Source of the DNA: BOG-908 sp963850605 | GTDB taxonomy: Bacteria; Pseudomonadota; Alphaproteobacteria; Acetobacterales; Acetobacteraceae | Direction: 5' to 3' | Length of the DNA stretch: 64,000 bases | Assembly (NCBI GenBank): GCA_963850605.1 | Contig: CAWKLX010000006.1 | Coordinates: forward strand, 424,654 to 488,653 | In this document: positions 53,329 to 62,898 of the stretch, piece after piece | Position numbering within the stretch: the first letter of the stretch is position 1 | Layout of the letters: each line of letters opens with the position of its first letter | Notes under the pieces: generated by a model | The model's input: only the letters and a program-made list of their open reading frames with translations | The model's database searches: none | Told to the model about the DNA's origin: nothing | Program-made: the position numbers and the translations under genes

Positions 53329-55545
53329 CTACCCTTTGGTTTCCGGCTCCGACACAGGCTCCCCAACCGCCTGCGGGCCAGCGCCAGCCCGCCGTAATCT
53401 AAACCGTTTACGTAATAAAATAATCAATAACACTACCATCGCGAGTATCGCCGCCGCCACGCCGGCCGCTTCCGGCTTGCGGCGGTGGACCTGCGCCCGG
53501 ACCTCCATCAACGCGCTTTTCGCGGTGGCCTTCCAGGCATCGGCGAAATCGGGGGCGGGGCAAGCATGGCCGAAATGGGTGGCGAAGCGCACCCTGGCGC
53601 CGTTCGAGACGTAGAGGCGATAGAGCGCGGCAGCCCGGGCCGCATCACCCACGCCCAGGCTCCAGCCAGCCGCGCTGCACAGCACGGCGGCGTAGGCCTG
53701 GCTCCGCGGCGGCAGCGCGCGAGCCGCCGCCACCGCTTGCTCGACCGCGAGATATCGATAGTGGAAGCGCAGATCCGGCCTGGGCCGGCTGGCGTCGAAC
53801 CGGATTTTCTCGGCATGGGTGGCGCCGTAATCGGGCGGGGCAAAGGGCCCGGCCGGACCAGGCCCGAGCCAACTCTCGAACTCGCCACCAACAAACGCCT
53901 GGTCGGGGCCTTCCTCGGTCCCCATCAACTCCATGCCATGCCCGCGCAGCAGCGTGGCGGCCATCCACCCGGCACGTGCCCTGTCGATCGCCCAAAACGC
54001 CGTCGATGCCTGTCGTTGCGCCGCCTCCAGCGCACGGGCGTCGGGCCGTGGGTCGTACGCGTTCGGCTCCGCGCCGGGCGCGAAGTAGGCCAGCGCCTCG
54101 CCAATCCGTCCGTCCCGCACCAGCCGGCGCGCCAGCAGGTCGCGCAAGCCCCGCGCCGGCGCAAACCCTCCGCGCGAGCCCTGCACCGTCGGACCGGGTT
54201 GGCCATCGGCGGGCGCATGCGCATCGACGAAGCGGCGCAGCTCGTCAGTGGTCAGCACGCGCTCGGCCAGATACGCGAAATCACCCCAATACGCGGCGGC
54301 CACGGGCCACAGCACCTCGGCCGCCTGCCAGAAATCGCCGGCGTTCAAGACCGCCACGGACGTCTCACCCCGCAGCAGCGTGGCGCTGGACGGCTCCAGC
54401 GCCGCCTCCGCAGGGGCCGTCTGCGCCGCGTGCAGGGCGGCGGCAAACAGCTTGGTCGCATCCTCACCTGATTGCAGCGCCAGCTTGGCGCGCAGCCACA
54501 TCGAAAGCGGGGTCGCATTCCGCCCCGCCAGGTCGCGCGCCGCATCCATGTCGCCCAACCGATACGCCAGCGCAGCCAGCCGATCGGGCTGGGCCACCTT
54601 CGCCTGCGCGCGCACCGCGGCCAGCAGCGATTTCAGCTTCCCCGTATCCAGATTGTCCGGCGACCAGAAACCGTCCACGCCGAACGCGGGATCTTCCGCC
54701 GCACCGATCCACTGGTGGTGCAGGTAATCGCCCGTCAGGCCCAGCGCATGGATCACCAGCAGGCGCTGCACCAAGGGCTGCGCCACCAGGGCCGGCAGCG
54801 TGTCCGGATGGTTCTCCGCGCGCTCTGCCACCATGCGCAGCGACTGCACCGCCTCGTCCGACCCGTCCGCCGCCTGCTCGGCATAGAGCGCCACCGCGCC
54901 TGCGATCTCCGCCCGGCCCAGCAGTAGCCGCGCCTGCTCCCCCAGGCTGGCTACACCCAGGCCCAGCGGATCCGGCACGCCCTTGGCCACCAGATCGCGC
55001 ACCGCCGCAAACGCCGTCTCCGCCTCGGCCGCCGCACCCGTATGCGCGGCCACCCGTCCCAGCATGTACTGTGCCCAGACCGCGCGCGGGGCGGCCTGGG
55101 CCGGCGGCAGGTCCAGGACGAACCGGAAATACTCGCGCGCATCGGCCAGATTGCCGTGCGCGAACGCCACGGCGCCGCCGGTATACAGGCGGATCGCCGG
55201 CGGCAATCCGCCGGCCGCCTGCAGCGCCCACCGGCTGTCCGGGGCCGCCCGCATCGCCGACAGGGCGGCCAGTTGCGATGGCGATAGTCCGGCGCGCTCG
55301 GCCGCGCCGCGCGGATCGGGCTCCGCCTGCGCGTCCGCCGCCGGTCTGGCGGGCGCTTTATACCAGCGCGAAGCCGGGGCCAGCCGCGCCACCTCCCAGG
55401 CGAAACTGTTGGTCGGCGCCTGGGTCAGCGTCTGGTGCCGATGGTCCAGCAACTGCCACGTCGCACCAAGGAAACATGCGTGCGCCGCCGCCCCGGCCAG
55501 CACGAAGGCCGCCACCCAGGCCAGCCTACTTCTCCGCATGAACAT
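53329..55545 (-). CDS. Large membrane-anchored helical-repeat protein of unknown function
   Basis: 738 residues. An N-terminal hydrophobic signal/anchor (RRSRLAWVAAFVLAGAAAHA) is followed by a long Ala-rich helical solenoid with TPR-like spacing (AQYMLGRVAAHTGAAAEAET and others), then a second transmembrane helix near the C-terminus (AAAILAMVVLLIILL) and a short basic tail. The bulk should be periplasmic. The start overlaps the upstream gene by 20 bases. No enzymatic motif was seen. Confidence 0.75.
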   Translation of the reverse strand: MFMRRSRLAWVAAFVLAGAAAHACFLGATWQLLDHRHQTLTQAPTNSFAWEVARLAPASRWYKAPARPAADAQAEPDPRGAAERAGLSPSQLAALSAMRAAPDSRWALQAAGGLPPAIRLYTGGAVAFAHGNLADAREYFRFVLDLPPAQAAPRAVWAQYMLGRVAAHTGAAAEAETAFAAVRDLVAKGVPDPLGLGVASLGEQARLLLGRAEIAGAVALYAEQAADGSDEAVQSLRMVAERAENHPDTLPALVAQPLVQRLLVIHALGLTGDYLHHQWIGAAEDPAFGVDGFWSPDNLDTGKLKSLLAAVRAQAKVAQPDRLAALAYRLGDMDAARDLAGRNATPLSMWLRAKLALQSGEDATKLFAAALHAAQTAPAEAALEPSSATLLRGETSVAVLNAGDFWQAAEVLWPVAAAYWGDFAYLAERVLTTDELRRFVDAHAPADGQPGPTVQGSRGGFAPARGLRDLLARRLVRDGRIGEALAYFAPGAEPNAYDPRPDARALEAAQRQASTAFWAIDRARAGWMAATLLRGHGMELMGTEEGPDQAFVGGEFESWLGPGPAGPFAPPDYGATHAEKIRFDASRPRPDLRFHYRYLAVEQAVAAARALPPRSQAYAAVLCSAAGWSLGVGDAARAAALYRLYVSNGARVRFATHFGHACPAPDFADAWKATAKSALMEVRAQVHRRKPEAAGVAAAILAMVVLLIILLRKRFRLRRAGAGPQAVGEPVSEPETKG

Positions 55546-56680
55546 CCCCCGCACAGCGCATCCAGCCCGCCAGCACGGAGGTGCGGCCACCCAGCAGCCC
55601 GGCACCAAGCAGCGACAACCGGCCGGGCTCCAGCACATACTGCCCCAATCCGTCCGCCGCCACACAGTCCTGCGGCAACGTTATATGACGCGGCAACACC
55701 ACGTCATCCGTGCCGGCATTGACGACCAGGATGTCCGATGCGCCGGCCACCCGGCCACGGCGGGTCAGCGCCAGGGCCCGCCCATCCGGCTGTCTGCCGG
55801 CGGCCACATCGCGCAGCGTGGCCATGCCCCAGGCCCGCGCGTCGCCCGCCACGGGCAGGCGAAACCACACCAAGCCGGAAAGCCGGTCTGGCGGATCGCG
55901 CTCTATCTCGGCCACGAAGCGGGCCACCTCCGCCGGATCGGCCGCGATCTCCTGGCCCCGAGCGCCATCGCTGGCCGGCATCTCGGCCGAGACGGCCAGC
56001 CCGGCGCCCGTACTCGCCACGCGCACACCATAGGCGGGTAGCGCCACCTGGAATGGGGTGCGCGTGCGACCGGCCAGCGCGCGCACGAAGCCCAGGGCGC
56101 GATCCGCGCCGAACAGGCCCAGCCGTGGATCGTCCACCGCATGCACCTGCAGAATCAGGCGGTCCGCCGCTTCCGCCAGTGCCGGGAAACCGGGCGAGGC
56201 GATCCATGTCGGCAAAACGGTGATGCCGATCGGGGTGTCAGGCGGCAGCGCCACCCGAAGCGCACGGAGAAACATCGCGTACACCGCCAGCCCTGCGGTC
56301 GCCGCGTCGTGGTCGATCTCCACACTCCGCAAGGACGGGGGAAGTCCGGCCAGCAGCCCCCGCACCTGGTCCACCAGCGGGCCGCGACGCCGCTCATCGA
56401 TCCGGCCTTCGATCCGCACGACGGGAATGACGGAATGACCCCGGGCCAGCAGCGCGGTCCAATCCGGACGCACCAGCGCCGACTGCCCCGACGCCGCAAC
56501 CTCGGCAACCAGCACGTGCCAGGTAGCGAACACGCCGGTCCCCTCGGCCACCGCGCGGCCCACCGCCGGCGGCCAGGCAAGCTGCCACACAAAGGCGTCG
56601 CTCGGCAGATGCCGTGCCGGCGCGGCCGAGCCGTACAGCACCAAGGCGGTCCCCAGGCCCACCCAGGCCAACGGGGCCAC
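55526..56680 (-). CDS. Exported DUF3142-type protein
   Basis: About 384 residues. A hydrophobic start (LAWVGLGTALVLYGSAAPA) looks like a signal peptide; the body has AFVWQLAWPPAVGRAV, RGLLAGLPPSLRSVEIDHDA and RLILQVHAV segments consistent with a DUF3142 barrel-like protein. GTG 56680 is chosen because it follows the upstream stop (56689); ATG 56758 would overlap that gene by 70 bases. It couples to the solenoid protein gene. The activity is unknown. Confidence 0.75.
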   Translation of the reverse strand: MAPLAWVGLGTALVLYGSAAPARHLPSDAFVWQLAWPPAVGRAVAEGTGVFATWHVLVAEVAASGQSALVRPDWTALLARGHSVIPVVRIEGRIDERRRGPLVDQVRGLLAGLPPSLRSVEIDHDAATAGLAVYAMFLRALRVALPPDTPIGITVLPTWIASPGFPALAEAADRLILQVHAVDDPRLGLFGADRALGFVRALAGRTRTPFQVALPAYGVRVASTGAGLAVSAEMPASDGARGQEIAADPAEVARFVAEIERDPPDRLSGLVWFRLPVAGDARAWGMATLRDVAAGRQPDGRALALTRRGRVAGASDILVVNAGTDDVVLPRHITLPQDCVAADGLGQYVLEPGRLSLLGAGLLGGRTSVLAGWMRCAGDVHAEK

Positions 56681-56688
56681 CTGGCGGC

Positions 56689-57816
56689 CTATTCGACCGC
56701 TCGGCAGGCCAGCAGCTCGCGCATCATGCCGCGCAACTGTCCGCTCTGTTCCGCCCATTCAAGAATTTTGGCCAGTGCCCCGGGCGGTGCATCCACCGAC
56801 ACGGTGCCTGGCAGGGCGGCCAATCCGGCAAGCGCGGCCTGACCGGGCCGGCACAGCACCAGGCTCGGCCGTGTGGTGGCACCGGCATAGGCGGCCGCCA
56901 AATTGGCACCCAGCTCGGCAGCCAGCCGCATCAGCCGCCGCCCCTGCGTGCCGGGCCGCAATCCCGGCGCCTGCACGCCGGGGCGCACATGGTCCAGCGC
57001 GCCCGCCGCCAGCACGCCGGCCGCGCCCAGATCCAGCCCATAGCGCAGTGCGCTGTAACAGGCGGCACCGCCGCCCAGGCAGAACAGATCCGTGGCGCCC
57101 ACCGTACGGGCGATGCGCAGCATGCCCAGCAGGCAGGCATCGTAATCCTCGCCCAGCCCCGCCACGCCCATCATCGCCAGACACTGCGCCTCGTCACGCA
57201 CATACAGCGTGTGCACCTGGGTGTCCGGCTGGGGCGGCAGGGTGAACGTGCCGCCATCGTGACCGAACACCACCAACAAACTCTGCGAACGCCGCACCGG
57301 CGCCAGCATGACGCTGGTCTGGCCGTCCTCGCCGCCCGTCCCCAGGCTGCGCAGCACCGCCTCGCCCTCGGCCAGCGCCTCCACCAGCGGCGCCAGCTCG
57401 GCATCGCCGCCCGTCCGCAGCGCCGCCCGGCAAGCCGCCAGCTCACCGCGCAGCAGCAGTTGCCGCGCCGGAACGGAGGGGGTGGGCGGTTCGATCCTGG
57501 GCGAGTGCAAGGCGGGCAGGGCGGCCGCAGTGTCGAACCGGTCTTCGTTCTCCTCCCAGAGCTCGTCGTCGTCAGAATCAAGATCGTCACCCACCACGGC
57601 CGGGAACGAATGGTTCGCACCGTGATGTTCGGTCGGTTGCAGCGATTCCCGTGCCGATTCGGCCGTCAAGCCCTTCGCGGATGCGCCCGTATCGGCCTCA
57701 TCCTGGCCCTGCCTCTGGCCGGGTGCCTCACCTTGGCCGGGCGCCTCACCTTGGCGTGGTGCCTCACCCTGGCCGCGACGCAGCCGGCGCATCCAGCCGC
57801 CCCAAACCCCGCTCAT
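56689..57816 (-). CDS. Uncharacterised protein with QGEAP repeats and a hydrolase-like nucleophile region
   Basis: 375 residues. A Gln/Gly/Glu-rich N-terminus has three QGEAP repeats and an acidic stretch (DDLDSDDDELWEENED). The C-terminal half holds FCLGGGAACYSALRYGLDLG, resembling the nucleophile elbow of alpha/beta hydrolases, but a Gly or Cys stands where Ser is expected, so activity is doubtful. No signal peptide; probably cytoplasmic. First gene of a three-gene coupled cluster. Confidence 0.65.
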   Translation of the reverse strand: MSGVWGGWMRRLRRGQGEAPRQGEAPGQGEAPGQRQGQDEADTGASAKGLTAESARESLQPTEHHGANHSFPAVVGDDLDSDDDELWEENEDRFDTAAALPALHSPRIEPPTPSVPARQLLLRGELAACRAALRTGGDAELAPLVEALAEGEAVLRSLGTGGEDGQTSVMLAPVRRSQSLLVVFGHDGGTFTLPPQPDTQVHTLYVRDEAQCLAMMGVAGLGEDYDACLLGMLRIARTVGATDLFCLGGGAACYSALRYGLDLGAAGVLAAGALDHVRPGVQAPGLRPGTQGRRLMRLAAELGANLAAAYAGATTRPSLVLCRPGQAALAGLAALPGTVSVDAPPGALAKILEWAEQSGQLRGMMRELLACRAVE

Positions 57817-57937
57817 GCCCAGCCCCGAATCACCGCCATACCATACGCCAATCTATACCAGACCGCCGGGGATCGGACGAGCCGAGCCTAGCTTCCAAGC
57901 TGTTAAGCGGAGCTTATCGCAGTCTACGGAGGCGAGC

Positions 57938-59107
57938 TTACCGCTCGACACACATGGCCACCCCCATGCCGCCGCCGATGCACAGGGTGGCCAACCCCTT
58001 ATGCGCGTCCCGCTTTCCCATTTCGTGCAGCAGCGTCGTCAGCACCCGCGCGCCGGACGCCCCGATCGGGTGCCCCAGCGCAATCGCCCCGCCATTCACG
58101 TTCACCTTGGAGGTATCCCAGCCCAGATCCTTGTTCACCGCGCAGGCCTGCGCCGCGAACGCCTCGTTCGCCTCGATCAGATCCAGATCGCCCACGGACC
58201 ACCCCGCCCGCTGCAAAGCCTTGCGGCTCGCCGGAATAGGGCCAGTGCCCATCACCGCGGGATCGACGCCAGCCGTCGCAAAACTCGCGATCCGCGCCAG
58301 CGGAACCAAGCCCCGCCGCTGCGCCTCGTCCGCGCTCATCAGCACAAGGGCCGCCGCCCCATCGTTGATGCCGCTGGCATTGCCCGCCGTTACCGTGCCT
58401 TCTTTGCTGAACGCCGGCTTCAATTTGCCCATCGCCGCCATGTCGCTCTCGTGGCGGATGTACTCGTCGGTATCGACCACCGTGTCGCCCTTGCGACCCT
58501 TCACGGTCACCGGCGCGATCTCATCCCTGAAACGCCCCGATTTCGAGGCGGCCGAGGCCTTGTTCTGCGACGCCACGGCGAACTCGTCCTGCATCTGTCG
58601 GGTGATCTGGTATTTTTGCGCCACGTTCTCGGCGGTGGTGCCCATGTGGTAGCCGTGGAAGGCGTCCCACAGCCCGTCCTTCAACATCGTATCGGTCAGC
58701 TCCATCGCCCCCATCTTCACCCCGCCCCGCAGATAGGCGGCGTGCTGGGCCAGGCTCATGCTCTCCATCCCGCCGGCCGCGACCACGTCGCTCTCCCCCG
58801 TGCGTATCTGCTGCGCCGCCAGCGCCACCGCCCGCAGGCCGGAGCCGCAGACTTGGTTGATGCCGAACGCGGTTTTTTCGTCCGGCACGCCGGCCGCCCG
58901 CGCCGCCTGGCGGGCCGGGTTCTGCCCTCCTGCGGCCGCCAGCACGTGCCCCAGGATCACCTCGTCCACATCGCCCGGCTCCACCCCCGCGCGCTCCATC
59001 GCCGCGCGCAGGGCCACCGCCCCCAGCTCATGCGCCGGCACGGTCGCGAACGCGCCGGAAAAACTGCCGACCGGGGTCCTGGCCGCCGAAACGATGACAA
59101 CTTGCAC
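57938..59107 (-). CDS. Acetyl-CoA C-acetyltransferase (thiolase)
   Basis: 389 residues. Active-site Cys 87 in NQVCGSGLRAV, His in GGAIALGHPIGASGARVL, and the second Cys in CIGGGMGVAM are all present. It condenses two acetyl-CoA to acetoacetyl-CoA, feeding polyhydroxyalkanoate or other pathways. The start is a GTG with AAGGAGG five bases upstream. No phaB or phaC is next to it, so PhaA or AtoB cannot be told apart. Confidence 0.95.
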   Translation of the reverse strand: MQVVIVSAARTPVGSFSGAFATVPAHELGAVALRAAMERAGVEPGDVDEVILGHVLAAAGGQNPARQAARAAGVPDEKTAFGINQVCGSGLRAVALAAQQIRTGESDVVAAGGMESMSLAQHAAYLRGGVKMGAMELTDTMLKDGLWDAFHGYHMGTTAENVAQKYQITRQMQDEFAVASQNKASAASKSGRFRDEIAPVTVKGRKGDTVVDTDEYIRHESDMAAMGKLKPAFSKEGTVTAGNASGINDGAAALVLMSADEAQRRGLVPLARIASFATAGVDPAVMGTGPIPASRKALQRAGWSVGDLDLIEANEAFAAQACAVNKDLGWDTSKVNVNGGAIALGHPIGASGARVLTTLLHEMGKRDAHKGLATLCIGGGMGVAMCVER

Positions 59108-59171
59108 GTGATCCTCCTTTAGGTGTTTTCCGATAGATAAGCCGCGCGCGGGCGCGGACCTAGGGGGAGCC

Positions 59172-60647
59172 GTGGATTCTCAACTATCGGACCTGGACGC
59201 GACCGGACTGGCCGAGCTGGTCGCCCGCGGCAAAATCTCCGCCACCGAGCTGCTGGACGCGGCCATCGCCCGCACCGACGAGACCGCCGCCACGCTCAAC
59301 GCCGTCCCCATCCGCTTCGATGACGCGGCCCGCGCCCAGATCGCCGCCGCAGGCGGCCGCCCCGCCGGCCCGTTCGGCGGCGTGCCCTTTCTGCTGAAGG
59401 ACATCGGCCAGGAATTCGCAGGCCAGCCCCACACGCGTGGCGCCCGCGCCTTCGCCGGCCACCGCGCCACCGAGCACAGCGCTTTCACCAGACGCTGCCT
59501 GGACGCCGGCCTCGTCATCTACGGCCGCACCGCCACCCCCGAACTCGGCCTGCGCGCCATCACCGAAAGCAAACTCCACGGCCCCACCCGCAACCCGCTC
59601 GACACCAGCCGCACCCCGGGCGGCTCCTCCGGCGGATCGGCGGCGGCGGTCGCCGGTGGCCTGGTGCCGATGGCCGGCGCCAACGATGGCGGCGGCTCCA
59701 TCCGCATCCCCGCCAGCTACTGCGGATTGTTTGGCCTAAAACCCTCCACCGGACGTATTTCGTGGGGACCGCAGTCCGGCCAGATCTGGGAGGGCGCCTC
59801 CTCCAACGGCGTCCTCACCCGCACGGTCCGCGACACGGCAAGAATGCTCGACGTGCTGTGCGGCCCCGAACCCGGCGATTTCTACACACTTTCTCCGCCC
59901 GAACGCCCGTACGCCACGGAGGTGGAAATCCCTCCCGGCCGCCTGCGCATCGGCTTTTCCACCGCCTCCCCCATCGGCACCCCGGTCCACCCATCCTGCG
60001 TGCAAGCGGTCGAGAACGCCGCCAGCCTGCTGGACCGCCTGGGCCACGCGGTCGAACCCGCCGCCCCCGAGATCGACGGCCAGGCCGTCGCCGACTGCTA
60101 CATCACCCTCTATCTCGGCCAGGTCGCCGCCGAAATCGCGGCCGCAAGCGCCCACCCCGCCGACTTCGAACCCGAGACCGCCATCCTCGCCGAACTCGGC
60201 CGTGCTCTCCCGGCCGGCGCCTACGTCCAACGCCACTTGCACTGGAACACCTTCGCCCGCGCCCTGGCCCGCTTCCACCAGCACTACGACCTGCTGCTGA
60301 CCCCCACCGTTGCCGCGCCACCCCCATTTATCGGCGCCACGGCTACCCCACCCGGCCAGCTCCGCCTGCTCGAGGGTTTTCGCAGACTGCGCGCCGGCAG
60401 CTTCATGCTCCGCCTCGGCCTGCTGGAGCGCATGTCCCGCGAAGCCCTGTCGCCCACTCCCTTCACCCAGCTTGCCAATCTCACCCATGTTCCGGCCATG
60501 TCCGTCCCGGCCGGCCGCGCCCCCGCCGAGCCAGGCGGGCCAGCACTGCCCCTGGGCGTGCAGTTCGTCGGCGCCCACGGCTCGGAAGGCGTCATGCTGA
60601 GATTGGCGGCGCAGTTGGAAATGGAGGTGCCCTGGACTCCGGCGTAG
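59172..60647 (+). CDS. Amidase signature family hydrolase
   Basis: 491 residues. The Ser-cisSer-Lys triad is present: Lys in GVPFLLKDIGQ, and serines in TPGGSSGGSAAAVAGG with the following GGSIRIPASYCGLFGLKP. It hydrolyses amide bonds; the substrate range of this family is wide. The start is a GTG after GGGGGAG. It diverges from the thiolase gene. Confidence 0.93.
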   Translation: MDSQLSDLDATGLAELVARGKISATELLDAAIARTDETAATLNAVPIRFDDAARAQIAAAGGRPAGPFGGVPFLLKDIGQEFAGQPHTRGARAFAGHRATEHSAFTRRCLDAGLVIYGRTATPELGLRAITESKLHGPTRNPLDTSRTPGGSSGGSAAAVAGGLVPMAGANDGGGSIRIPASYCGLFGLKPSTGRISWGPQSGQIWEGASSNGVLTRTVRDTARMLDVLCGPEPGDFYTLSPPERPYATEVEIPPGRLRIGFSTASPIGTPVHPSCVQAVENAASLLDRLGHAVEPAAPEIDGQAVADCYITLYLGQVAAEIAAASAHPADFEPETAILAELGRALPAGAYVQRHLHWNTFARALARFHQHYDLLLTPTVAAPPPFIGATATPPGQLRLLEGFRRLRAGSFMLRLGLLERMSREALSPTPFTQLANLTHVPAMSVPAGRAPAEPGGPALPLGVQFVGAHGSEGVMLRLAAQLEMEVPWTPA

Positions 60648-60736
60648 CGTGGTTGCGGCGAAGCGCAACCCACGTCCCAGATCCCGGCCCACGCACGGAG
60701 GCTTGCGCTGAAACCCGCTCCTGCAATGTATGTAGG

Positions 60737-61933
60737 ATGACGGCGAAATACCCCGACCCCCAACAGCGCGCCAAACTGCTGACCGCCGAACGCAACCGCA
60801 AGATGGCCGCCTCCGCCCACGCCTACGTGCGCGGCAGCACGGCCAAATTCTACGAGTGGCTGGGCGGCGCGCATGCCACCCTGCCGCAGGGGCCTACGGT
60901 CTGGATTTGCGGCGACTGCCACGTCGGCAATCTCGGCCCCGTCGCCAGTGCCCACGGCGCGCTGGCCGTCCAGATTCGTGACCTGGACCAGACGGTGATC
61001 GGCAACCCCGCCCACGACCTGGTGCGCCTCGCCCTCTCGCTCGCCATGGCCGCCCGTGGCTCCGACCTGCCGGGTGTGACCACCGCGCACATCCTGGAGC
61101 AGATGATCGACGGCTACGAGGCGAGCTTCACCCCCGAACAGGAGGCCTGCGACGACCAGGTGCCGCAAACCGTCAAGCTGGTGATGCGCGAGGCGGCACG
61201 GCGCTCCTGGGAACACCTCGCCGACGAGCGCATCGAGGGCACCGAACCGGTCATCCCGCTCGGCAAGCGTTTCTGGCCACTCGCCGAGGAAGAGCGCGCG
61301 GCACTGGAGAAAATGTTTTCCAGCGAGGCAGTCAGGCGGCTGGCCACCTCGTTGCGCGCGCGTGACGACGATGCCCCGGTGCGCATGATTGATGCCGCCT
61401 ACTGGCGCAAAGGCTGCAGCTCCCTCGGCCGGCTCCGCTACGCCGTCCTCCTCGGCGTGGACAAGGGCCGCGCCGAACGCCACTGCCTGATGGACGTCAA
61501 GGAAGCGGTGGCCGCCGCCGCCCCGCGCGCCGGGCTCGCCGATATGCCGCGCGACAACGCCGAACGCGTCGTCACCGGCGCCCGCCACCTCTCCCCCCAT
61601 CTGGGCGGCCGCATGCTCGCCGACCGCCTGCTGGACAGCGCGGTCTTCGTCCGCGAGCTGCTGCCCCAGGACCTCAAACTCGAAATCGAACACCTCACCC
61701 AGCGCGAGGCGATGTCCGTCGCCCACTACCTCGCCGCAATCGTCGGCCGCGCCCACGCCCGCCAAATGAACGGTGCAGAACGCCGCGCCTGGCTCCTCGA
61801 CCTCAAACGCAACCGCAGCAAGTCGCTCGATGCGCCATCGTGGTTGTGGAACAGCGTGGTCGAACTCGTCGGCACGCACGAGGCGGCGTATCTGCAGCAC
61901 TGCCGCAGATACGCCCTGGCCGAAGCCGCTTGA
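60737..61933 (+). CDS. DUF2252 family protein
   Basis: 398 residues. Segments GDCHVGNLGPVAS, DLDQTVIGNPAHDLVRLALS and HYLAAIVGRAHARQM define DUF2252, a kinase-like fold related to aminoglycoside phosphotransferases with HxD-like and DxD elements. Substrate unknown. ATG 60737 is the only start giving the normal N-terminus (AERNRKMAASAHAYVRGS). Confidence 0.88.
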   Translation: MTAKYPDPQQRAKLLTAERNRKMAASAHAYVRGSTAKFYEWLGGAHATLPQGPTVWICGDCHVGNLGPVASAHGALAVQIRDLDQTVIGNPAHDLVRLALSLAMAARGSDLPGVTTAHILEQMIDGYEASFTPEQEACDDQVPQTVKLVMREAARRSWEHLADERIEGTEPVIPLGKRFWPLAEEERAALEKMFSSEAVRRLATSLRARDDDAPVRMIDAAYWRKGCSSLGRLRYAVLLGVDKGRAERHCLMDVKEAVAAAAPRAGLADMPRDNAERVVTGARHLSPHLGGRMLADRLLDSAVFVRELLPQDLKLEIEHLTQREAMSVAHYLAAIVGRAHARQMNGAERRAWLLDLKRNRSKSLDAPSWLWNSVVELVGTHEAAYLQHCRRYALAEAA

Positions 61934-61944
61934 TCGCCGGACCA

Positions 61945-62022
61945 AGCTCTAGCAGCCTGCTGGCTCATGGTTTTGGCGAGCAGCGTTATCCGACCGAACG
62001 ACTCCGTTCGATCGGATGATGC
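61945..62022 (-). repeat. Dispersed palindrome-plus-tail repeat, copy B
   Basis: Reverse orientation to copies A and C. Read on the minus strand it is GCATCATCCGATCGAACG, GTCGTTCGGTCGGAT, then a tail GCTCGCCAAAACCATGAG ending in TAGAGCT. Its palindrome abuts the stop codon of the first ice-binding gene (62024-62026) and lies after the DUF2252 gene, a convergent gap. Confidence 0.82.
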
Positions 62023-62023
62023 T

Positions 62024-62746
62024 TCAGTGCAGCTTCGGCTTCGTGACAGCGTTCATTTCGAGGCTCACGGCCGTTTGCGCGAATAGCCGGCCGTGAACGG
62101 ACGCTCCGGTCTTCATCGCAATCGACGTCTTCGAAAGCACAACGCCCTCGAACGCCGCCGTCGACCCGATCGTGACTGAACCTGCGACTTGCCAGTATAT
62201 GTTCTGCGGCAATGCGCCGCCGCTCAAGATGACTTTCTGGGCGGCTGCCATATCGACGTCCTGCGCCACCTGGAAGATCCAGATATCGGTTGGTCCGCCT
62301 TGCAGTGTCACGTTCGTGGGGATCAAGAGCCCTGAACTCCAGCTGTACACGCCGGGCGGGATGGTCAGCCCGCCGATGTTCCCGGCCCCCAACTCTTTCA
62401 CCGTCGCCAACCGGTGTGCGGCGTTCGTGTAGGCTTTCTGCATGTCCGCGACCGCCACGCCGAGCTTCTGTGGAGCGATCGTGCTGCACGGCGCCGGGCC
62501 ATTGGCGTCAATGGAGAACACATGGCCGGTGACTTCGCTGCAGGTGAGCAGATCGGCAGCCCCGGTAATCGGGCTCGTGCCGACGTTGCCCTTGACCTTC
62601 GAGGCCGCCACATCGGTGATGCCCGTCTGGCTCAGGATGACGTAAGCGCCAGCCGAACCGAGTTTGACGGGTTTGATGGGAGCTGCCTGGGCGATCGTCC
62701 CAAGAGCGACGGCTCCGTAGAAAAAGCTCGACAGTATGTATTTCAT
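62024..62746 (-). CDS. Ice-binding-type (DUF3494) secreted protein 1
   Basis: 240 residues with a signal peptide (cut after IAQA). The DUF3494 beta-solenoid repeats are recognised by AGAYVILSQTGITDV, GNVGTSPITGAA, PPGVYSWSSGLLI and KTGASVHGRLFAQTAVSL. Such proteins bind ice in cold-adapted species but in others may be adhesins. It is 40-60 percent similar by eye to the next gene. ATG 62746 gives a normal signal peptide; the longer frame above it does not. Confidence 0.87.
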   Translation of the reverse strand: MKYILSSFFYGAVALGTIAQAAPIKPVKLGSAGAYVILSQTGITDVAASKVKGNVGTSPITGAADLLTCSEVTGHVFSIDANGPAPCSTIAPQKLGVAVADMQKAYTNAAHRLATVKELGAGNIGGLTIPPGVYSWSSGLLIPTNVTLQGGPTDIWIFQVAQDVDMAAAQKVILSGGALPQNIYWQVAGSVTIGSTAAFEGVVLSKTSIAMKTGASVHGRLFAQTAVSLEMNAVTKPKLH

Positions 62747-62898
62747 TGACGTGTTCCGCTCGTCTTTCGCGATCTGGTCGCACGATACGCAGGCGTTATT
62801 GTTTTGAGACACGATCTGGTCCTCCGGTCGAAGCAAGCTGTTTCGGGTCACGTGATGCAAACATGGTGGAGAGGTTTACTCCCCACCATGCCGCGAAT

